Assembly: GCA_002150815.3 (NCBI GenBank)
Contig: NDFF03000075.1
Span: 124,001-188,000 of the forward strand
Direction of reading: 5' to 3'
From: Grammothele lineata
Lineage: Eukaryota > Basidiomycota > Agaricomycetes > Polyporales > Polyporaceae
Length of the DNA stretch: 64,000 nt
This document shows, piece after piece, positions 44,194-55,411 of this stretch (position 1 is the stretch's first letter; every line of letters begins with the position of its first letter). Position numbers and translations under genes: made by a program. The notes under the pieces were generated by a model. That model worked only from the letters and a program-made list of their open reading frames with translations, was not told where the DNA came from and did not search any database.

Positions 44194-45874
44194 ATTGTAG
44201 TACTAGTCTAATTCCGCTAGAACCCGGTGCGAAAGAGTAGTTTTATCGCCTGCAGTACGAGGATAGGTCAGCAGAGATCAAGCAACGCGAGCGTGTTCTT
44301 AAATGGACTCCATAAGGTGGGTCCTAAGATCATGAAGCGGTGCAACAGAATGGAGGGACTCGTAGTCTTCCCTGGGGAAGGAGTGGCCAACAGTATAATT
44401 CCCTACAATCCACAGCCTAGCTTCTAGGCTTGACAGTTGAGCAGTACTGAGTACGTGGTGACTGAACAACTCAGGACCTGCACAAGTCTCGCAGTAAACA
44501 TGTAAACACCGTACTTGCTCTTATTGTGTTCTATTTCCCAAGCTGTACCGCGTCAGTCGCTATGGTCCTACGTCCTCTTCCCTGCCGATGCGTTCACGAC
44601 GTCAGACCCAGTGAAGACTTGTTGCACGCTGCTAAAAATATAGAAGATGGAGAGAGAAGATGGAGAGGCCATTGCAAATTAGCTGATGTGAAAATGCAAC
44701 ACAACGATATGCATCTAAGCCGTGTAGGAAATGTTGAAGGTCCTTGAGGCTCGAAGCTGGAAACGGGAGGTTGCGGAGAAACAAGAACGGGCTGAAAGAA
44801 GTCGGACGAGCAACAAATTGCTCTCCGGCGCTCGGCAGTCGCCGGTTGGGTGTTGTCCGTTTCCGTTTCCGGATCTCCTTCGCGCGATGGACTCTTCATG
44901 GTCCTGTACGCCACTTGCACGCCGCAGGAATTCCAGCGAGGATGTTTAAGGGTTAAACTTCCCTTCATCAGTAACGAACGCATGGCGGTTGTCATGCAAT
45001 AACAGCTTGAATCCAAGGAAGCTACATACTAGTACGGTAGTGCTTCAACGCCGTGGGAGACGTCGTCCTTTTAAACTTCTTCGCTGCAGCCATCCTACCT
45101 TTCAAGGCGGCGGCCCCGGCACCTTCGGTCGCTGGCTCCGCGGACATCCAGAATGCGCACGGCCGACGCTCGCAGCCCTTCTATGTCCGAACATCACACG
45201 ACCGCGAGAGTTTAAAAAAGGCTTCTTGCAGAATTAACTCGGAAATATCAACTCGCCTGCGGCGGCTTTGACTCGCTGCGGCTACTAGGGGCGGGTAGTC
45301 CGAATTATGTCTAGCCTGCATACATCCCTGTTTACGAGTGTGACGCCGACATGACGTCGACCCAGGGCCCAGGGGCCGACGAAACGATATACTAATAACC
45401 CTCGGCACGGCATCTGGCAACGACTTAAGAAAGATACATTCGATGGCCCGACATTTGTAGTTACAGAACGCTGCAACATGCTTGCAGGCAAGAAATCGCT
45501 CTTCGAGAGGCGAAATGAGACCATGTAGGGGACGTTTGGATCAGGGTAACTCGGGGCGCGCGAATTCTCAAGAAAAGTCTCAGCTGCCGCCAGCGGGAAT
45601 GGTGTGGATGAGCGTTGAGTTTGCTGGAAACCAAGAATGTAGTACAATATTTATAACATAATACGAGCAACGACGTGCTGAGTAGGGTGACTGAGAAGGG
45701 CAGTAAGTCGACTATAATTGTACAACTTGAATGCAGTTGGTGCCGAGCAGCAAAGTGCATCAAGTACACAGCAGTAAGGAAGTAGCAACGAGCGGCGGAC
45801 GACAGCGTTAACGACGATGAACATTCCCTCCCTAACAGAGACCGCCACAACGCCAACCATAACCACACGGGGAA
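44194..45874. other. Intergenic region with no supported gene
   Basis: About 1.7 kb upstream of the DUF6534-type gene and downstream of the second F-box-like gene. Short frames on both strands have no recognisable similarity. A spliced small gene could be hidden here, but I could not rebuild one. Confidence 0.45.
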
Positions 45875-46873
45875 CTACTTCTCCGTACCACCCAATCTCG
45901 CCCGCACCGCCTCCTCAGCGCCGTCCCACACACCCCGTCCTCCCCTAACAGCGTCCTCCCATTGTTTCGCGGGCGACAGCGGCGCATGTTCCGCCACCAC
46001 TCGCAGCGCCGTGCCCCCGGTCGCGACCGCGGCCGTGTTCATCGCCTTGACGGCTTCGGCCGCGAACGACGCGTCCTTCTTCGCGCCTGCGACCTGAACT
46101 AGCACGAGGGCCAGCGCTGGAATCATAGGGCCCTCCCGCGCGCCGTTCGCGCCACTGCCGTCGGCGCCGCCGCTCGCGATCGTCGCCGCGTGCGCGTCCG
46201 CGCTCGGGAGCAGGCGTGCGAGGTGTGGCACGATGGCCTCTGGTGGCGTCTCCCCTGAGGGCCGGTAGACGACAGCGAGGTGCGTCAGCCCGGGAAGCGC
46301 GCGCAGGCGCTCCCAACCGGTCGGAGACTCTGGCGCGCCTGCGACGGTCGAGAACGCGAACGGGCAGTCTGGCCGGCTCGCGTCGAAGGAGGAGAGGTGT
46401 ATGCGGAGGTGTGTGACCGTAGGACCGACGAGCGAGGGATCCCAGCCGTCGCGGCAGGAGATACCCAACAGGTGTTGCTCACGCGGCGCGGCGAGGGCTT
46501 GTAGGGTCCGCGCGCCGTGCATTTGCCGATATGCGGGAAGGGAGAAGCTACACGCGAGGGAACGCACGCCCGCGCAGGCGGCAAGGACGCGGTCTATGCT
46601 TTGTGTGGGCCCGAGCGTGAATATGCCGAGGTTGTAGACGCGAGTGGATAGGAAGTCGGCGGACTTGTTCCCGATTGCAGCGACAAAGGAGCGCAGGGCG
46701 CGCGTGGAGGAGAGTATGACGGTGTGGTAGAGGATGGGGTCTGTCCAGCGGCGCACCGCGGACGATACGAGCGTGAGGTTGCGTGCGGTGGGGCGGTCTT
46801 CATGGGCTGCGTGCTCTAGGATTTCTCGCACGAGCTCGACAGGGAGGTTGGAAAAGAGGAATGGCGTGGCCAT
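45875..46873 (-). CDS. F-box-like domain protein (332 aa)
   Basis: A single exon from ATG 46873 (MATPFLFSNLPVELVREIL). The opening LPVELVREILEHA followed by LTLVSSAVRRWTDPILYH is the typical F-box-like start of basidiomycete proteins. It continues into leucine-rich segments (VTHLRIHLSSF, LRALPGLTHLAVVY) and an alanine/glycine-rich loop. The C-terminus (PAKQWEDAVRGGRGVWDGAE) is rich in Trp, Gly and charged residues. It is a presumed SCF adaptor with unknown target. It is not closely similar to the F-box-like gene at 25 kb, so the two are not a recent duplication. Confidence 0.8.
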   Translation of the reverse strand: MATPFLFSNLPVELVREILEHAAHEDRPTARNLTLVSSAVRRWTDPILYHTVILSSTRALRSFVAAIGNKSADFLSTRVYNLGIFTLGPTQSIDRVLAACAGVRSLACSFSLPAYRQMHGARTLQALAAPREQHLLGISCRDGWDPSLVGPTVTHLRIHLSSFDASRPDCPFAFSTVAGAPESPTGWERLRALPGLTHLAVVYRPSGETPPEAIVPHLARLLPSADAHAATIASGGADGSGANGAREGPMIPALALVLVQVAGAKKDASFAAEAVKAMNTAAVATGGTALRVVAEHAPLSPAKQWEDAVRGGRGVWDGAEEAVRARLGGTEK

Positions 46874-47707
46874 CTTGTCGATGGATGCGGCGGTTAGGCT
46901 TACAGGTGACGGGGGTGCTCTGGTAACTTGGTTTAGCTATCCCAAAGGGCCCAGCTGGATGTATAAGGTGCCACGGAGGTAAGGACACGCGCACACTGAC
47001 GAACGCGGCGAGTGACGATCAGCACAATGAGGACGAACGAAGAGGACAGAACATCACGGACGATAGGAGAGTATATGTACCGCATGCCTCTATCGCAGCG
47101 TGCGGTACGGCAACCATCGAAGGCGGCTGTGGAGCGACGCCGGAGGGATCTGGGGTGCCCGGCTGGACGGAGGAAGCGTCGTCATTTTCGCAGGGCGGCT
47201 CCTTCTTTCAGCGTGTTTCGAGCGCAGCGAGACTTGCGCAAAGCGCATAGTGGGCTGTTGAGGACATGGGCACTGCCATAGCGTCGAAATACAGCGATAG
47301 CATGGTCCCCAATAGCTGGCAGACTGTGGAAGACACGGAGAGGGCGTCGGGATGGACATGGACGGTGTCGGGAGCACCGACGCGCAACCGACGCGCGCCC
47401 CTTGCGATGACGTAGCGTTTGGCTGACTAAGCAGCAAACAGCCAGGTTTTCCAGCTACTCCTCCGGAATAGGAAGGTGGCCACAAGCATATCGAGGGAGG
47501 ATCACTCCCCTCAATGTTCGGTAGTCATCCGAGCGGACGGAGACTCCACGCGTCATCATACAAACTGCCGTTGCGGCACTGTGCCTTAGCGATACACAAA
47601 TAACGATATCGAAAACTTCTGCTCAACATGCCCGTGTATGTCCGCCCGCACATCCTTCACCCAGCCTTCTGCCGTCCCCCGAGGACAGCCTCCGAGGCAC
47701 CCGTCAG
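46874..47707. other. Intergenic region, GLTSCR1 gene / F-box-like gene
   Basis: This 830-base region between two minus-strand genes contains the F-box-like gene's promoter and the 3' UTR of its upstream neighbour. No coding frame is supported. Confidence 0.55.
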
Positions 47708-49619
47708 TTAAGACACCGGCGTCTGAGCGGGCGTTGAATGGCCAGACGAAGACGAAGGTGCCGTCGAAGTCGCGGATGGAGCCGTCGTCATTGAAGCCGT
47801 CGTTGCTGCCGCAGACCCGGGAGCAGCAGCGGAGCTCTGCGCACCATTTGTGGCTGAGGCAGAGGCACCGCTCGCCCCGTTCACGTTCACGCCTTTCGAC
47901 GTCAGGGCATTGAGGATGAGCACTAATCCACTCATCTGCGCTGATTGCAGCAGCGAGAGATTAATCTCCAGATTCAGCATGCTCCCGCTCGTTGATTTAA
48001 TCACTGCAGGCGGTTGTTGTTGACCTGCGGGAGGAAGCGACGTAGCGGAGACAGGGACGATCCCCAGCGCAGCTAAAGCGGGGAGGGAGGTGGCTGGCAG
48101 CTGGACTGGGATAGCTGTGGTGCTGATGGCAGACCGCTGGGATTGTACTTGTTGCAGAACTTGGGCGGAAGTGAATGTGGATGGTGTGGTGGTCGTAGTG
48201 GCGGTCGACACCGGTGTCTGGGGTGCAGTGCTGCCGTATGGCGTCGTCGCTGTCGATGGCGAATACGAGTTGTATGCGTGCGGATTGTACGTGTATTGGG
48301 TTGTAGGGTATTGCGAATACGAATAGGAGTACGGTGGTCGATAAGGGGGCATGAACGTTGTTGTAGGGGTACTCGCCGTGGAAGACGAGTAATAACTAGA
48401 AGCGGCCGTCGTCGTCCGAATGGTGGGTGTGGGGCGTGCAGTGGAAGTCGATGTCGACGGGGCTGGCGTTGACGGCGGTGGTGCGGTTGCACGCTTCTCG
48501 CGCTCAATCTTGTCCAACTCTGCCCTAGCAGCTCGAAGCTCTGCGTTCAAGGCGGTGTTCTCTGCGCGTTCCGCTTCAAGGACTGCCTGCGCGAGCACAT
48601 ATCCCTGATCGTCGGGGGATGCTCGCTACGAAGCATATGACGAAAAGTCGATCAGCCGGAGGGGATATGAACAAAGCTAGATTTTGCGTACCTTCCCAGT
48701 CTCGATCTGAGCCTCCTTGAAACGCTTCTCCAAAGCTCGCCTCCTCTTCCAACATTCCACAGCAAATTTTGTGTCTATTAAACGACTAGTCATGAAATCG
48801 CTCGCATCAGAAGGCGTTGCAGCTTACCCGCTATCTCCTCCCTGAGTAGCTCCTCTTCAGTGGCCTTACGTTTGCCCTTCCGTGAAAGATTTGATAGGCC
48901 ATCGCGGTGAAGCAGTACGTCAAGATCCTCCTTGGGTTGCTGGAAGACATGGAATGGCAGTAGACGTGTGACAACGTCGACCTCGTCTTCGAAAGGCGTT
49001 TCTGTGTCTGGGAACAGGGCAAAACTCTGATCTTCAGCCAACCTCGCGGCCATCCTACAGAAACGTGAAAGTAGGCGTTAGCCCGTTGCACTGACATGCT
49101 GGACCCGTCCACCGGATCTAGAGCAAACAGTAGGATCTCCACTCACCTCGCGGCCGTCTGGGCCATTACATCTTCTTCATCCGCCCCTCTTCCCTGCTTC
49201 CTACTAAGGGCAATCGCCCGAGCCTTGATAGCGTCGAAGTCTGGTATGAGTGCAACCTTCGGATCCTGCGGCGCCATGAGTCTGTACGCGCCATCCGGCG
49301 CGCCGTTCAGCGCTGAGCCATCCGTGGTCCCATTGAGATCCGTCGTTGGGCCCTGGCTCGCCTCTCGCAGCTCCGTCGTCGCAACAGAGCTAGAACGAGC
49401 GATGGGAGTTGCAGGTGCAGTCGTTGGTGCGGTCGTGCTGCCTCGTCGGTGCGTTAGTCCGTTGCCGATGACGGGGGTGCCCGCGCTGGACGGGGTCGCT
49501 GGGACTTGATCGGGACCATCCTGGGCATGGCGGAGCTGAGTCGATATCGCCGAGGGCTTGGGTGAAGGCGCAGAGAACGTGGAGAACGTGTGCGAGCTGG
49601 GCCCCGCGATGCTCGACAT
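47708..49619 (-). CDS. GLTSCR1-domain protein, candidate SWI/SNF-type chromatin remodeller subunit
   Basis: Four exons (49619-49147, 49054-48828, 48774-48692, 48625-47708) give 566 aa. Residues 1-155 are Ser/Pro/Thr-rich. The conserved block spans ~155-265: RLAEDQSFALFPDTETPFED, then VVTRLLPFHVFQQP and a basic helix FAVECWKRRRALEKRFKEA. This matches the GLTSCR1 (BICRA/BICRAL) conserved domain, whose hallmark is TPF...D...RLLPYHVF. In animals that domain anchors the non-canonical BAF complex. A short coiled coil (ERAENTALNAELRAARAEL) follows, then a long Thr/Ser/Tyr/Pro-rich tail typical of transcription coactivators. Nuclear location is expected. Assignment rests on the short block, and complex membership is inference. 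Confidence 0.82.
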
Positions 49620-50089
49620 CTCTTTTCGCCCCTGCAGCGATTTTGTTTGTTTTGTCGCGTTGTCGCTGTCACGCCGACCTTCGCAGCTCTCGTGATTCGT
49701 TACCCGCGTGACACATCACGGGACCTCGATGTCACGATCAACCCATCTAGGTTTGGGCGCTACATAGCGATTCTGCCCGGCGTAGGTTATAATGATGAAG
49801 TCCTGGGCACCGCTCTCATCCGTCAATGGGCACTCAATTGGCCCAGCTGCGCAGATAATTAACACGGGGAGTTAATGGATATCCGCCGGGCACGAGATTG
49901 ACGCGGGAAAACGAGATACAGGGTGCACATGGGTGAACAGCGGCGGCCCGCCGGACCTCAATCTCTTGGCAAATACATTCAATGGGGACGACAGGTAATA
50001 CAACACCGGCGTTCAAACGCACGTCGACAGGCTTACGCGAACGATCCCGCGGCAGATGATGGACCTTCTGATCTACCCAGAGTGTGCTG
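49620..50089. other. Intergenic region, CDC23 / GLTSCR1 gene
   Basis: About 470 bases between two minus-strand genes, serving as promoter for the GLTSCR1-domain gene. Nothing distinctive seen. Confidence 0.55.
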
Positions 50090-52735
50090 TCACTGCCGGA
50101 AAGTGAGCGTAGGGAAATGCCGGCGGATTAACTCCGTCGCCTGCGTGACTTCCTCCGCGTTCGAGCTCGCCACGTACTCCAGGTACTGCCGGGCGAGCTC
50201 GTGGTCTCCGCCGTCGCATTGAAGATGGTAGCGAGCGACGTAGACGGCCGACTTCGCCCACTCAGGTACGGGCTTCTCTGGGGGAGGCGGTGTCAGCGTA
50301 GGTTCTCTTGTCCACCCGCAAACACACGGCGGGAAGCGAGAAGGAGCGGTACGATGCTCAATGCGACAACTTCGGAGTACCGCGGGGCAGCGGAGACGTG
50401 CATAGAGCGCAAAAGTGAGTGGGAGAGGGCAGGGAAGCAGGGGGAGGGCAAGGGATGGGAAGAGACGTACGGGCTGCCCGGCAGACCTCCACGATGCGTC
50501 GATGATACGCTGCCGCCTCGGCCTGGTCTTCGAGATCGTGGTGCAGCTTCGCAAGCTTCTGGTGGATGACTATCTCTTGGGGGTCTGCGCCTATCAAGGA
50601 GCGCTTGAGGCACTCGATGGCTTCCTTCAACCTAAGAGTGAAGCCGTGTAGGGATCGGGGGAGTGTGTATGCAAGGAGTAAAGGAGCCCCGTCAGCACAG
50701 GAGCGGATATAATGCGCATACAACACTTTGAGGGATATCGGAGCTGCTTACCGCCCCATCTCTTCGTAGCACATGCCTTGAGCCTGCCAGATGCGCACAT
50801 CGTATGGTCTGATGGATATCTGGTGAATATGGCGGAGCAAACACCGGGGCTGGAGAACCCACCGAAGCGCTGTCGCATGCTGGTAGTAGTATAGGGCATA
50901 TTGGTGCATACTAAGAAGTTCGTAGGCTTGCGCCAGACCGTACCAGGCGCGGTAGTCCTTTCTGTTAACATCTAGTTTGCAACGCCACGACGGTAACTCA
51001 GTCCCTGTCCGAAGTACACTTCTGAATTCACCGGCAGAACACCTACCCACTGCCTTGCGGTATGCTTCGATCGCCGCGTGCGAGTTTTTCATCTCTACAT
51101 ACTCGTGACCCATCAAGGTCCACGCCGAAAGGTACGTTCTGTCAAGTTGTGTTGCGCGCCTGAAATATTTGACTGCTTTTTCGTGCTCAGCTCGGAGAGA
51201 ATAGTAATTCCCTATGCTGCTGTTAGCCACCGAAACCAGAAGCCCACTAAGACTCTCACCAATAATGCAGCAAATTTCCGGTCGGTCCTTCTCGATGGCC
51301 AAGTAATCGTGGGCGAGCTTCGACAAGGCAGTGTTGTTCTCTGTCACGTAGAGTATGTTCGATAGAATGTCGATATCGTCAACGCGGTAAGGGTCGATAG
51401 CAAGAATCTTCCGGAACTCCGCCTCCGCAGCGGTAAAGTCTGGGGAAGAACAATGTCGGGATTCAGCCGGACCAGCCTTCCGCGAGGACGACGGGACCGA
51501 ATTATACCGTGTAAGTAATAAAGGACATTTCCTCTCAGACCCATGACCCACATGCTCCGAGGGAAGAAGTCGTCGCTGAGGAGTCGATCACAAAGAGCCA
51601 GCTCGTTGTCCGTGGGGCTGTTCAGGCTATTCAGTGTCTTGACCTGGAACATTAGCACGAGCGGGTGGCTGGCTGGAATAGGGAGCAGAGGAAGCAAGGA
51701 AGATAACTGACGGCGGCGTTTAGTGAGAGGCCCACAACACAAAGTGGTAAATCAATTCCTGCACCTCATCGCCATCAGTGAGGCACTCCCCCAGAGCCAC
51801 CCATGTAGACCAGTTCCACGGGTACTGCGCAATCGACTGGATAGCACTCTCTATCGCCTCTTCGCGTCGGGACAAACGGCATAGAAAGACGGCCTTTCTA
51901 TTTGGTCCTTAGTCACCGAAAGTTACAACTGTCTTGGGTGGGCAATCTCACAAGAATAAGAGCCACGGGTCTGTGGCCTTAGATACGGCATCCAACAATT
52001 GATGAAGAGAAGTGTTCACAGGGTCGGGAGGCTGCTCCCGACTCTCTATTAACGTTTTTTAGCGGCGACGGGCTGACCTAGAACGTCATGAATGACACAC
52101 TTTCTAATTTGTACCATTCTCGCTGGGCCTTCTTCTCACTCTCCTAGACGTCGGAGCCGCGCTTAGCTCGAGGCTGTTCAGAGAAGGAAGAAGACCCACC
52201 AGGTACTGACTGTAGGTGCGAAGGAAGGCAGCCTTGGAGCTCCGACAAGGTTCAAGCCAGTGAACTACTCGGACATACTCCTTAGCGTCCAGGAGGGTTT
52301 TAGCCATGGCTAGATGGTCGGCATCCTGAGCCTCCCATTCTGCCTCCTGCCGCAGAACCTCGACGGGTGGTGGGTGTAGCGAGGGCGCATCCGGATGACG
52401 CGGATGATACGGTGGGGTAGGATCAGAAGACTCTTCATGCGAAGGAGCGGCGGAGAAGGAGAAAGATTGGCGCGGGTTTCGTGTGCGAGCGGGGGTAGAG
52501 GTATGGAAGTCTGGAGGTTGAGCCACAGGGACAGGCGCGAGGGCTCGTTTAGCGGGAGACAGCGAGCAAAGGAGCTCAGCAGCCCTGGGTAGCGTGTAAA
52601 GAGCGTGCTTGAGGCTTGCGAGGTCACTACTCACCACTTGGACGCGTAAAGAAGCCCCCTCTCTGAGCAGTCATGCACGGCTTCGCGCAACGCGATTACC
52701 GTCTCCCCGTCCACGGTGAATGGTGTGTCTACCAT
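50090..52735 (-). CDS. CDC23: Anaphase-promoting complex subunit 8, CDC23
   Basis: Twelve exons (52735-52635, 52584-52200, 52143-52101, 52045-51952, 51897-51765, 51706-51508, 51439-51260, 51211-51047, 50971-50863, 50808-50752, 50631-50471, 50277-50090) yield 604 aa. The N-terminal [14 protein letters not shown] and the [15 protein letters not shown] segment match the Apc8 family. A run of TPRs follows with [20 protein letters not shown], the signature [54 protein letters not shown] and [12 protein letters not shown]. Apc8 is a scaffold TPR subunit of the APC/C ubiquitin ligase and binds Cdc20/Cdh1 IR tails. The linker between the N-terminal domain and TPRs has a Ser/Pro/His-rich insertion. 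Divergent from ALG14 with ~400 bases between starts. Confidence 0.95.
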
Positions 52736-53142
52736 CGCTGATGCTTCTTGATGAGTGCAGTCTCAGTAGTGCTCGGGTGCAACGTCAAACGGAGAACGTG
52801 CCGCGGGGCTGGATTGTGGCGACCACGGGACGCGACACAGTGGCAAGAGCATGAATCTGAAGGTCCAACACGCCGCGTCCGGCCTTGTACGCGCCCCCGG
52901 TCCGAGCGGAAGATTCAAGGCGCGACGCGTGCCTACTGTGACATGCGCTCGCGTCACGTCACACCCCAGCGTGCCGGGAAGACCGAGTCGACTCCGCCTG
53001 GCTTCGCCCAGCTTCGCCGCGCTCTACGACGAGCATGCTACCTGGTGCATGCTACGCCTTCTGATATCAACGCGCCCCGCCCGCCGTTGAACTTTGCCCG
53101 CTCCCTCTCTCACGTCTCACGCGTTTTTCTGGAGTGCTGGCC
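52736..53142. promoter_or_regulatory. Shared divergent promoter, CDC23 / ALG14
   Basis: About 400 bases separate the two start codons, so both promoters lie here. No specific element was recognised. If ALG14 starts upstream of 53143, the space is smaller. Confidence 0.5.
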
Positions 53143-54170
53143 ATGGTGGGTGAATCGTAGCCGCACGTAACCATCCATTCACTACGCTGCGACTCATCCG
53201 ACCCCCAGGGCGCCTTTGATTCTTTCTTTCTCATCCTCGCTTTGGTTGTGCTTCTTGCACTGGTACGAGTATACGGAGTCGTTCCTGCTGGAAGGCCCGC
53301 CAAGCCAGTCGGGCGCCGCGAATCATCGGAGACGTGTAACCTCGCCGTCTTCCTCGGTTCAGGTCCGTCCGCCTGGCTGGTCCATGCGCTCCCGCGACAT
53401 CGCTGAACGACCCTGGCATATCCCGCAGGCGGGCATACGAGCGAAGCGCTTAGCCTTCTCTCCGCGCTCGATTTCGCCCGCTACTTCCCGCGCACATATG
53501 TCCTCTCCGAGGGTGACACGCTGAGCATGCAAAAGGCCATCGATCTCGAGGCGGCTAAAGCTACCGAGCTAACCCAGGACGCCTCACATGTCCGTGCTCA
53601 TCCGTTTCCCCGGCTCTCTCTTCTCGCACTCCGTGCGCCCAGGACTGACTGACCGCGAATCAGAGCTCACGGCCAACGCCGCCTTACACATTCGTCGTAA
53701 TCCCCCGGGCCCGGCGTGTCCACCAGTCCATTCTCACCACTCCGTTCAGCGCAACCATCTCCCTCGCGGTTTCTATATGGCACATCACGCTAGTGCCCTT
53801 GCTGAATGGTTCGCAAGCGCCCGATGTCTTGCTCCTGAATGGACCCGGCACTTGCTTTGTGCTCTGTATAGCGGTTTACATAAATCGAGTGCGGCCTTTC
53901 CGTCTTCCACATCCAACCAGGCTGTGCATTAACGTCTACTTGAAGATTCTTTGGTTGAAATCTCCCAGACTCATTTACGTCGAATCGTTTGCTCGTGTAA
54001 ATCGTCTATCGCTGTCTGGGAAGCTACTCCGGCCCCTAGTAGACAGGTAAACTAGAATCTCACCGCGTCGGAATTTACTTTCATGCGGAGTACCTTCTAG
54101 GTTCATTGTGCAATGGCCCGAGTTGTTGAGCGACGGGAGGAGAGGAGAATGCCGTGGCTGGTTGGTTTAG
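53143..54170 (+). CDS. ALG14: UDP-GlcNAc transferase subunit ALG14
   Basis: Six exons (53143-53145, 53209-53362, 53429-53589, 53664-53888, 53946-54046, 54101-54170) give 237 aa, the same length as yeast Alg14. An N-terminal membrane anchor (FFLILALVVLLALVRVYGVV) is followed by VFLGSGGHTSEALSLL, where the glycine-rich loop spans a splice site. Next come IPRARRVHQS, a second hydrophobic stretch, LLLNGPGTCFVLC, YVESFARVNRLSLSGKLL and the terminal FIVQWPELL...GECRGWLV. Alg14 recruits catalytic Alg13 to the cytosolic ER face to add the second GlcNAc of the dolichol-linked N-glycan precursor. In this model the first exon supplies only the ATG; no in-frame ATG occurs later before the anchor. Confidence 0.92.
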
Positions 54171-54486
54171 TGCTACACAGAAAGACATCGGTCTTGACAA
54201 TCTACGTCATAGCTCTCCCATTAGGTTGACACCTTGCAGCCTGACAAAGGCTCGAGCCCGAATCTCTGCTGAAACTATGCCGGAGCCTTCACTTCCACGC
54301 CAATGGAAAGTGTGGAGCTGTCCCCATTACTGGCTGCTGAGACACATTCCAGTAACCCTGACATTCAAGATTTAAGGGAGACGTGCTGTCAGAGTAAGGA
54401 CGGATATTCATAGCATTATACAAATATGTAAAGCCTCCAAGCAACATGGCTCGCAAAATGACAAAAATGGACAAGAGCAGCCCTCC

Positions 54487-55411
54487 CTACTTCCGCGTCC
54501 ACCTATCCTCCCCGTCATTGCGCCCACCACGCCTGGAAGGGCTTGCGCTTCGCCCTCGGCCGCCTTCCCTCTTCGTCGGTTCCCATCCACCGCCACCTGT
54601 CGTAGTCGGCGGGTGCAAGCGACGTTCTAACCGTTGGCCATGCCGAAGAGAGCGGACTAGGTCAGGTGAAGCAAGGCGGAGATGCATGAAGTTGCAAAAA
54701 CCGCCACGGTTACACTCCCCGTTTTCATTTTGGCGACAGCAAGCTTCACGGAAATCTGTCACGGGTGACAGTTCGGCGTAGAGTGGGCGACCTAGAGTGC
54801 CCGGCCCGTCAATTGAAGAGTGGCTGACGACCTAAGTCCGGTGAGATGACGTACCTGCATACCAACGGTCGTTGAGGTTGTCTACAGCAGCCTGGGCCTC
54901 AGTCTCCCATTCATACCGCGCGTAAACATTCCCAATGAGATGGTCGCCAACGTTGTCGCATACCTTCATACCGCGCGCACGCGTCAACGAGACTCACGTT
55001 TGTTGTAAAGGCAGTTACTCACATGCAACTCGAGAAGATGTCCAAACTTCGCCAACTCGCAATACAAGTCCTCGTAAACGGCATCGAATCCCTCTTGAAG
55101 CTCTTTCTCAGACTTGTTGCATACAGGGTCGTGAGCGGGGTTGTGGTAGACGTTCGGAAGAAGGATGGTCTGAGAAAAGGCGGGCTTGATATGTTTCCGC
55201 GAGCAACGGTCACCGTGGCGACATGCGCCAATCTACAAAACTTGGGTTTAGAAAGAGACAAACGGAAACATGGGAGGGGCACGTACTTTGTAATAGAAGG
55301 AGCAATTGACACGGTCCTGCTCAGTACCGAAAATGTTCGCCTGTGTATGCGTATGTGTTAGCAGAGAAGCTGAGTAGCGACATGCCTACTACGTACCAAG
55401 TGTGAAGCCAT
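54487..55411 (-). CDS. U2AF1: Splicing factor U2AF small subunit (U2AF35/U2AF23)
   Basis: Five exons (55411-55397, 55340-55287, 55232-55023, 54963-54855, 54791-54487) give 230 aa. Both CCCH zinc fingers are complete: C18-x8-C27-x5-C33-x3-H37 (CRHGDRCSRKH) and C148-x7-C156-x5-C162-x3-H166. They flank the atypical RRM/UHM with FDAVYEDLYCELAKFGHLLEL and QAAVDNLNDRWY. The second finger is preceded by LYAELSPVTDFREACCR. The C-terminus is Arg/Gly/Ser-rich with RGRSASPSRRGG. U2AF1 reads the AG at the 3' splice site with its large partner. Ser34, the residue mutated in human myeloid disease, is conserved at the same number. Exon 1 encodes just MASHL. Confidence 0.96.

Noticed and set aside
45461..45868. 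135-codon minus-strand frame after the second F-box-like gene
   Set aside because: Begins directly after that gene's stop and has no family features; most likely its 3' UTR.
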